From JBEKCP01 sp050014815 (lineage in GTDB: Bacteria; Planctomycetota; Planctomycetia; Pirellulales; Thermoguttaceae): DNA of 9,425 bases. The notes beneath the pieces were generated by a model. The model saw nothing but the letters and a program-made list of their open reading frames with translations, did not search any database and had not been told where the DNA came from. The position numbers and the translations under genes are program-made. The DNA lies in the NCBI GenBank assembly GCA_050014815.1, contig JBEKCP010000190.1, positions 1-9,425 on the forward strand, read 5' to 3'. Below, piece after piece: positions 6,612-9,425 of this stretch. Numbering within the stretch: the first letter of the stretch is position 1; each line of letters begins with the position of its first letter.

Positions 6612-7330
6612 CCCATCAAGAAGTTGTCGCTCGGCCGGTGCTGACCGTCGTGCTCTGCGAGGCCCGCGCCGCAAGCGATGCCCAGCGCCGCTTGGAGCGC
6701 GGGTTGGCCGATGCCCTGGCCGCCCGGCCGGACGTGGCCTTCGCCGTCCTGCCCCATCTCTACGACCTTGCGCCCGGCGGACCGGCCGTGCAATTCTTGC
6801 AGTCCATCCCGGGACCTCTGGCCGTCCTCGGCTGGCTCTATCCTCGTGCGGCGTACTGGGTGCTCCACGCCAACGGGATCGAGGATCGGCCCGACCGGAT
6901 CATACGGTGCTTCGATCTCCGCGGTCAGGGGGAAGGCGCCGAGGTCCTGGCCGAGATCGACCGGATATGTATTCCGCACACGGGGTGTGCGGGCTGCGTG
7001 ACGATCGAAGAGACCGTCGTGCCGCGATGGTACCCGGTCATTGACCAACGGCGTTGCACGAACTGCTTGGAGTGTCTGAACTTCTGTCTCTTTGGCGTCT
7101 TTGGGCTGGACAATTCGGGGAAGGTCTTTGTCGAGCAACCCGACGCCTGCCGCGACGGCTGTCCCGCGTGCAGCCGGATTTGCCCCCCCGGCGCGATTAT
7201 GTTTCCCGAGCACCCCGACCCGGCAATTGCCGGCGGGGCGATTGCCGGCGACTCGTTCGCCCCCCCTACGCACCAGGAGGGGGATGGCCTGGATCGGCTG
7301 ATCGACGAGTTGGACGAGTCGGATCTGTAG
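6608..7330 (+). CDS. Ferredoxin-like protein with two [4Fe-4S] motifs and a novel N-terminal domain
   Basis: 240 residues, no signal peptide, so cytoplasmic. Residues 150-192 contain two cluster-binding motifs: C150-x2-C153-x2-C156-x3-C160 and C181-x3-C185-x2-C188-x3-C192 followed by PPGAI, as in bacterial-type ferredoxins. The second motif has one extra residue between its first two cysteines. Three more cysteines (C121, C127, C130) lie just before and could bind a further metal or form a redox switch. Residues 1-115 form a domain I do not recognise ('VLTVVLCEAR', 'VLPHLYDLAPGGPAVQFLQS', 'GPLAVLGWLYPRAAYWVL'), with alternating strands and helices suggesting an alpha/beta fold. The tail (220-240) is acidic. 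Electron transfer is likely; the partner is unknown. The ATG overlaps the propeller stop, and a terminator follows 20 bases after the stop. Confidence 0.85.
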   Translation: MTHQEVVARPVLTVVLCEARAASDAQRRLERGLADALAARPDVAFAVLPHLYDLAPGGPAVQFLQSIPGPLAVLGWLYPRAAYWVLHANGIEDRPDRIIRCFDLRGQGEGAEVLAEIDRICIPHTGCAGCVTIEETVVPRWYPVIDQRRCTNCLECLNFCLFGVFGLDNSGKVFVEQPDACRDGCPACSRICPPGAIMFPEHPDPAIAGGAIAGDSFAPPTHQEGDGLDRLIDELDESDL

Positions 7331-7349
7331 CCTCAAGAAACCCGTCTGG

Positions 7350-7367
7350 ACACCGGCCGGTGTTTTT
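7350..7367 (+). terminator. Rho-independent terminator after the ferredoxin-like gene
   Basis: The perfect palindrome ACACCGGCCGGTGT (7350-7363) folds as a 5-bp stem with a GGCC loop and runs directly into five T residues (7363-7367). It begins 20 bases after the stop codon at 7330, a standard position for an operon end. Confidence 0.7.
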
Positions 7368-7401
7368 GGGAGACTCCACCCCCCCATGGGTTCCCCCGGG
7401 A

Positions 7402-7490
7402 GGAAAAAGGCACCCAGAGGGTACCCGGTCCCCATTTGTGCGAAGCACCCTCCGGGCCGTTCCGGCAAATGGGGACTGTCCCCTTTTTCC
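7402..7490. repeat. Imperfect REP-like inverted repeat
   Basis: Outer arms GGAAAAAGG (7402-7410) and CCTTTTTCC (7482-7490) pair perfectly; inner arms GTCCCCATTTG (7428-7438) and CAAATGGGGAC (7466-7476) also pair perfectly. The right side also contains GGGGACTGTCCCC (7471-7483), itself a dyad. The element lies between the terminator at 7350 and the gene at 7513, so it becomes part of, or precedes, that gene's leader. The motif resembles REP elements mobilised by REP-associated (RAYT) transposases, though no such gene is here. Confidence 0.6.
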
Positions 7491-7512
7491 GCCCGAAATG
7501 GGAGATTACACT

Positions 7513-7917
7513 ATGAGACTCGCGCGCACGGTGGCCGTCAGTTTGGTGCTGACGATGCTAATGGGCGGTTGGACAGTAACGGCCCACGGCTGGTCGTTGC
7601 TCCATCCCTTCTCCGCTGACCAACCGGACACCCAGCCGGCGAAAACGGCTCCCAAGCCGGCCGCTGCGCCGTCTTCCACCGCCGGTAAGGCGGCCTCGAA
7701 CAACAACGGCTTCCTGAGCGGCATCGGCGATGCGTTCACGTCGAAAAAGACGCCGCCGAAGAAACCGGCCCCCACCTTCGGTCACCTCCCCTCGAATGCC
7801 GCCAAGCCGGCGAGCAAGCCCTCGTCTTTCTGGTCCTCCTTGAACCCCTTTCATAAGGAGGAACCGAAGAAGCCGAAGACCGTCCAGGACTTCATGGCAA
7901 TGGAGCGGCCAAAGTGA
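7513..7917 (+). CDS. Secreted Ala/Pro/Lys-rich protein of unknown function
   Basis: 134 residues. The start 'MRLARTVAVSLVLTMLMGGW' plus 'TVTAHG' is a signal peptide with likely cleavage near residues 24-26. The mature protein is low in complexity, basic, and rich in Ala, Pro, Lys and Ser, apparently disordered. Two short aromatic motifs recur, 'WSLLHPF' and 'FWSSLNPF', and the C-terminus ends in 'TVQDFMAMERPK', which looks like the most conserved part. I do not recognise a characterised family. The ATG at 7513 was chosen over one at 7498 because GGGAG lies 8 bases upstream and the signal peptide starts there. It overlaps the next gene by GTGA, so the two are likely made together; both are predicted to be exported. 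Confidence 0.75.
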   Translation: MRLARTVAVSLVLTMLMGGWTVTAHGWSLLHPFSADQPDTQPAKTAPKPAAAPSSTAGKAASNNNGFLSGIGDAFTSKKTPPKKPAPTFGHLPSNAAKPASKPSSFWSSLNPFHKEEPKKPKTVQDFMAMERPK

Positions 7918-8198
7918 GTCGTGGAGCCCTTACGCCGTGCGCGGGGAGTAGTGATGCGTTTCCGAAGGCGAAACGCCGCATTTCCGTTCGCGTAGCCAAT
8001 AGCAGCGTTGGGCGGTTCGGGGCCTTTGCCGTGGCGGCCGGGTTGCTCCTGGCACCGGCCGGCTGTAATTCTCCATCGAGTTCAGCCAGGCCGGGGGGTG
8101 CCCTATCGAACCTCCCTCCCAACCAGAAAGAGGGGGAACTCGGCAAGAAAGTGGGATCCGACCATTTCCCCACCGCCGAAGAGGCCGGGATCAACTAG
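7914..8198 (+). CDS. Small putative lipoprotein of unknown function
   Basis: 94 residues from a GTG that overlaps the previous stop as GTGA; no other reasonable in-frame start exists before the hydrophobic segment. The N-region is unusually long (about 33 residues, with 'KAKRR'), followed by 'FGAFAVAAGLLLAPAGC', a lipoprotein signal with C51 as the modified cysteine. The residue three before the cysteine is Pro, which is atypical, so lipidation is likely but not certain. The remaining 43 residues are polar: 'NLPPNQKEGELGKKVGSDHF' and 'PTAEEAGIN'. No known domain is seen. A large perfect hairpin begins 18 bases after the stop and may end the transcript. Confidence 0.65.
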   Translation: MSRGALTPCAGSSDAFPKAKRRISVRVANSSVGRFGAFAVAAGLLLAPAGCNSPSSSARPGGALSNLPPNQKEGELGKKVGSDHFPTAEEAGIN

Positions 8199-8216
8199 CG
8201 GTTGTCACAACATCCC

Positions 8217-8281
8217 ACACTAGCCCGAAGCGCAAGCGAGGGCAGGTGTTGCCAGGCCTCGCTTGCGCTTCGGGCTAGTGT
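8217..8281. repeat. Perfect 25-bp inverted repeat (REP-like), full palindrome
   Basis: The arm at 8217-8241 is the exact reverse complement of 8257-8281, with a 15-base loop. The arms carry CTAGCCCGAAGCGCAAGCG and its complement. A closely related solo arm is at 5363-5387. I associate this sequence with abundant planctomycete palindromic repeats. Placed between two same-strand genes, it could act as a factor-independent stem-loop that ends or protects transcripts, although no T-run follows. Confidence 0.85.
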
Positions 8282-8304
8282 CGGCCTATGAAGAATGGGG
8301 GTAG

Positions 8305-8333
8305 TTGACACCGTTGAGCCGGACCGGTAAATT
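8305..8333 (+). promoter_or_regulatory. Canonical sigma70-like promoter of the 8432 gene
   Basis: A perfect TTGACA (8305-8310), a 17-base spacer and TAAATT (8328-8333) form one of the best promoter matches in the window. Transcription would start near 8340, giving an untranslated leader of about 90 bases before 8432 in which I see no clear riboswitch. Confidence 0.65.
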
Positions 8334-8431
8334 GCACTTGTCTGTGGGCGGATGTCGCAAGGCGTATCGCTCCAGGACGGACAGACTACCGCGGGGGGGC
8401 CGGCACTCTCCGCAAGACCGGCCCGGGGGAA

Positions 8432-9301
8432 ATGGGTGTTGCCAACGGCGGCTCTGCCGCCCTTCGAGTCCTGGCATGGTGCCTGGCCCTGGGCCTTGGC
8501 GCGCCGTGGTGCGCAGCCCAGCAGGCGGGTCTCGGCGCCCGGCATCACCCCTGGGGCCGTTTCCAGCCCGGGGCATGGAAGCTCGTTCGCGCCGTGACCG
8601 AAACGCTCGACCACCAGGGGCTGGTCATGAACACGAGCGTTACGGAAACCAAGACCACGCTCGTGAAAATCGACAGCGACGGGGTCGTGCTGGAGGTCGA
8701 GGTTGGCATCGAGGTGGCCGGGAAGGAGTTCGACGGCCAGCCCCAGTGCATCAAGCAGGGTTTTCACGGCGAGTTGACCAACTCGGACGCCAGAGTCCAA
8801 CCCCCCGTCCCCGCCCAGGTCGTCGTCGACGACCGAAAGATCGATTGCTTCCTCCAGAAGATCGAGTTCTCCGGACCGCACGGCCGGACCACGACCAACC
8901 TCTACTACTGCGATTCGGTGGTGCCTTACGTCCTGAAACGGGAGAGCACCACGACCGACGCGGACGGCAAGGAGGTGCTGGGCACGACCACGATGGAGGT
9001 GGTGGCCCTCGAAATGCCGCAGAAAGTCCTGTCGGAAATCAAGAATGCGGCCTGCCTGAAGATCGTTCAGAAACAGCCGAAGGGGACCGTCGTTACGCTG
9101 GCGATGACCACAAGCGACGTCCCCGGGGGGGTCGTTTCGCACCTTTCGAAAGAGACGGACAAGGACGGCCGGATCGTCTGCCGCAGTAATCTTGAGCTGA
9201 TCGCCTACGGAACGCAGCCGGAGAAGGAGCGGACGGGGTTGTTTGGGCGCAAGCGGCCGCCGCGGATCCGCAAGCCCGCCCCCTACACGCCGCCGCAATA
9301 A
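8432..9301 (+). CDS. Secreted protein of unknown function
   Basis: 289 residues. Residues about 9-29 ('AALRVLAWCLALGLGAPWCA') form a signal peptide with cleavage after AAQ or CAA near residue 29, so the protein is exported. The mature part is rich in beta strands: 'GAWKLVRAVTETLDHQGLVM', 'TETKTTLVKIDSDGVVLEVE', 'VEVGIEVAGKEFDGQPQCIK', and later repeated 'TTTDADGKEVLG' and 'RESTTT' stretches, suggesting a sandwich- or lipocalin-like fold. No catalytic motif is recognisable. The C-terminus is basic and Pro-rich ('RKRPPRIRKPAPYTPPQ'). The ATG at 8432 is directly preceded by GGGGGAA, too close to serve as an ordinary ribosome site, so the start is moderately certain; no better one precedes the signal peptide. 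It has its own strong promoter and no overlapping neighbour. Confidence 0.75.
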   Translation: MGVANGGSAALRVLAWCLALGLGAPWCAAQQAGLGARHHPWGRFQPGAWKLVRAVTETLDHQGLVMNTSVTETKTTLVKIDSDGVVLEVEVGIEVAGKEFDGQPQCIKQGFHGELTNSDARVQPPVPAQVVVDDRKIDCFLQKIEFSGPHGRTTTNLYYCDSVVPYVLKRESTTTDADGKEVLGTTTMEVVALEMPQKVLSEIKNAACLKIVQKQPKGTVVTLAMTTSDVPGGVVSHLSKETDKDGRIVCRSNLELIAYGTQPEKERTGLFGRKRPPRIRKPAPYTPPQ

Positions 9302-9325
9302 GGGCGCCCTGTGGACCGCGGCGAT

Positions 9326-9425
9326 TTACGGCCGGTTCTGGCCACCGAGGCCGAGTTGTCGCTTGACCTCGTCGAGGGGAAGGGTTTGCGTCTGCCTGGC
9401 TCGCTCATCGAGAAGCGCCATCAGC
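9326..9425 (-). CDS. C-terminal end of a small protein, possibly an antitoxin (partial)
   Basis: Reading from the right edge on the minus strand, an open frame ends at TAA (9326-9328) and encodes at least 32 residues: 'LMALLDERARQTQTLPLDEV' followed by 'KRQLGLGGQNRP'. The 5' end lies beyond the window. The charged helix plus 'PLDEVKRQLGL' resembles tails of small type II antitoxins, but this is too short for a firm family call. It converges with the 8432 gene, whose stop is 24 bases away. Confidence 0.45.
   Translation of the reverse strand, partial: LMALLDERARQTQTLPLDEVKRQLGLGGQNRP

Noticed and set aside
5382..6674. A 430-residue minus-strand open frame opposite the beta-propeller gene
   Set aside because: It mirrors the propeller codons; no domain, and the plus strand has lipobox and eight PQQ repeats.
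8217..8281. Insertion sequence or attachment site
   Set aside because: No transposase or integrase is nearby and no target duplication flanks the palindrome.

Overview
The window looks like chromosomal DNA of a planctomycete, probably of the Pirellulales type. This rests on high GC content, a Tat-exported sugar isomerase/epimerase-like TIM-barrel protein, a PQQ-like beta-propeller lipoprotein, several secreted proteins of unknown function, and three or four palindromic or tandem repeat families of a kind I associate with planctomycete genomes. The taxonomy is inference; no rRNA or other marker gene is present.

Layout, left to right. (1) 77-616, minus strand: an XRE/Cro-type DNA-binding protein with an uncharacterised C-terminal domain. 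It has a good promoter whose -10 box lies inside a dyad (664-679), so autoregulation is likely. (2) 782-1675, plus strand, divergent: a Tat-signal TIM-barrel sugar phosphate isomerase/epimerase-like protein. (3) 1814-2014, minus: a small HicB-type protein with no visible HicA partner. (4) 2134-4499, minus: a two-gene unit with an ATGA overlap, made of an unknown protein followed by a compact SNF2-type ATPase. The ATPase gene carries a hairpin element inserted in frame in its N-terminal linker. (5) 4500-4870: intergenic, with a 7-bp tandem repeat enclosed by a 16-bp inverted repeat, followed by a promoter. (6) 4871-7330, plus: a helical protein of unknown function, then a lipoprotein beta-propeller and a 2x[4Fe-4S] protein overlapping by ATGA; a hairpin terminator follows. 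(7) 7513-8198, plus: a secreted Pro/Lys-rich protein and a small putative lipoprotein overlapping by GTGA. (8) 8217-8281: a perfect 25-bp inverted repeat. (9) 8432-9301, plus: a secreted protein of unknown function behind a canonical sigma70-like promoter. (10) 9326-9425, minus: the C-terminal end of a gene that runs out of the window.

The best candidates for something undescribed are the coupled unknown-protein/SNF2 pair, the coupled beta-propeller/ferredoxin pair, and the self-regulated XRE protein with its C-terminal domain. The repeats are notable because one has entered a coding sequence without breaking the frame, and another occurs in two copies in this window (one full palindrome, one half). 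No CRISPR array, rRNA, tRNA, transposase or integrase is visible.
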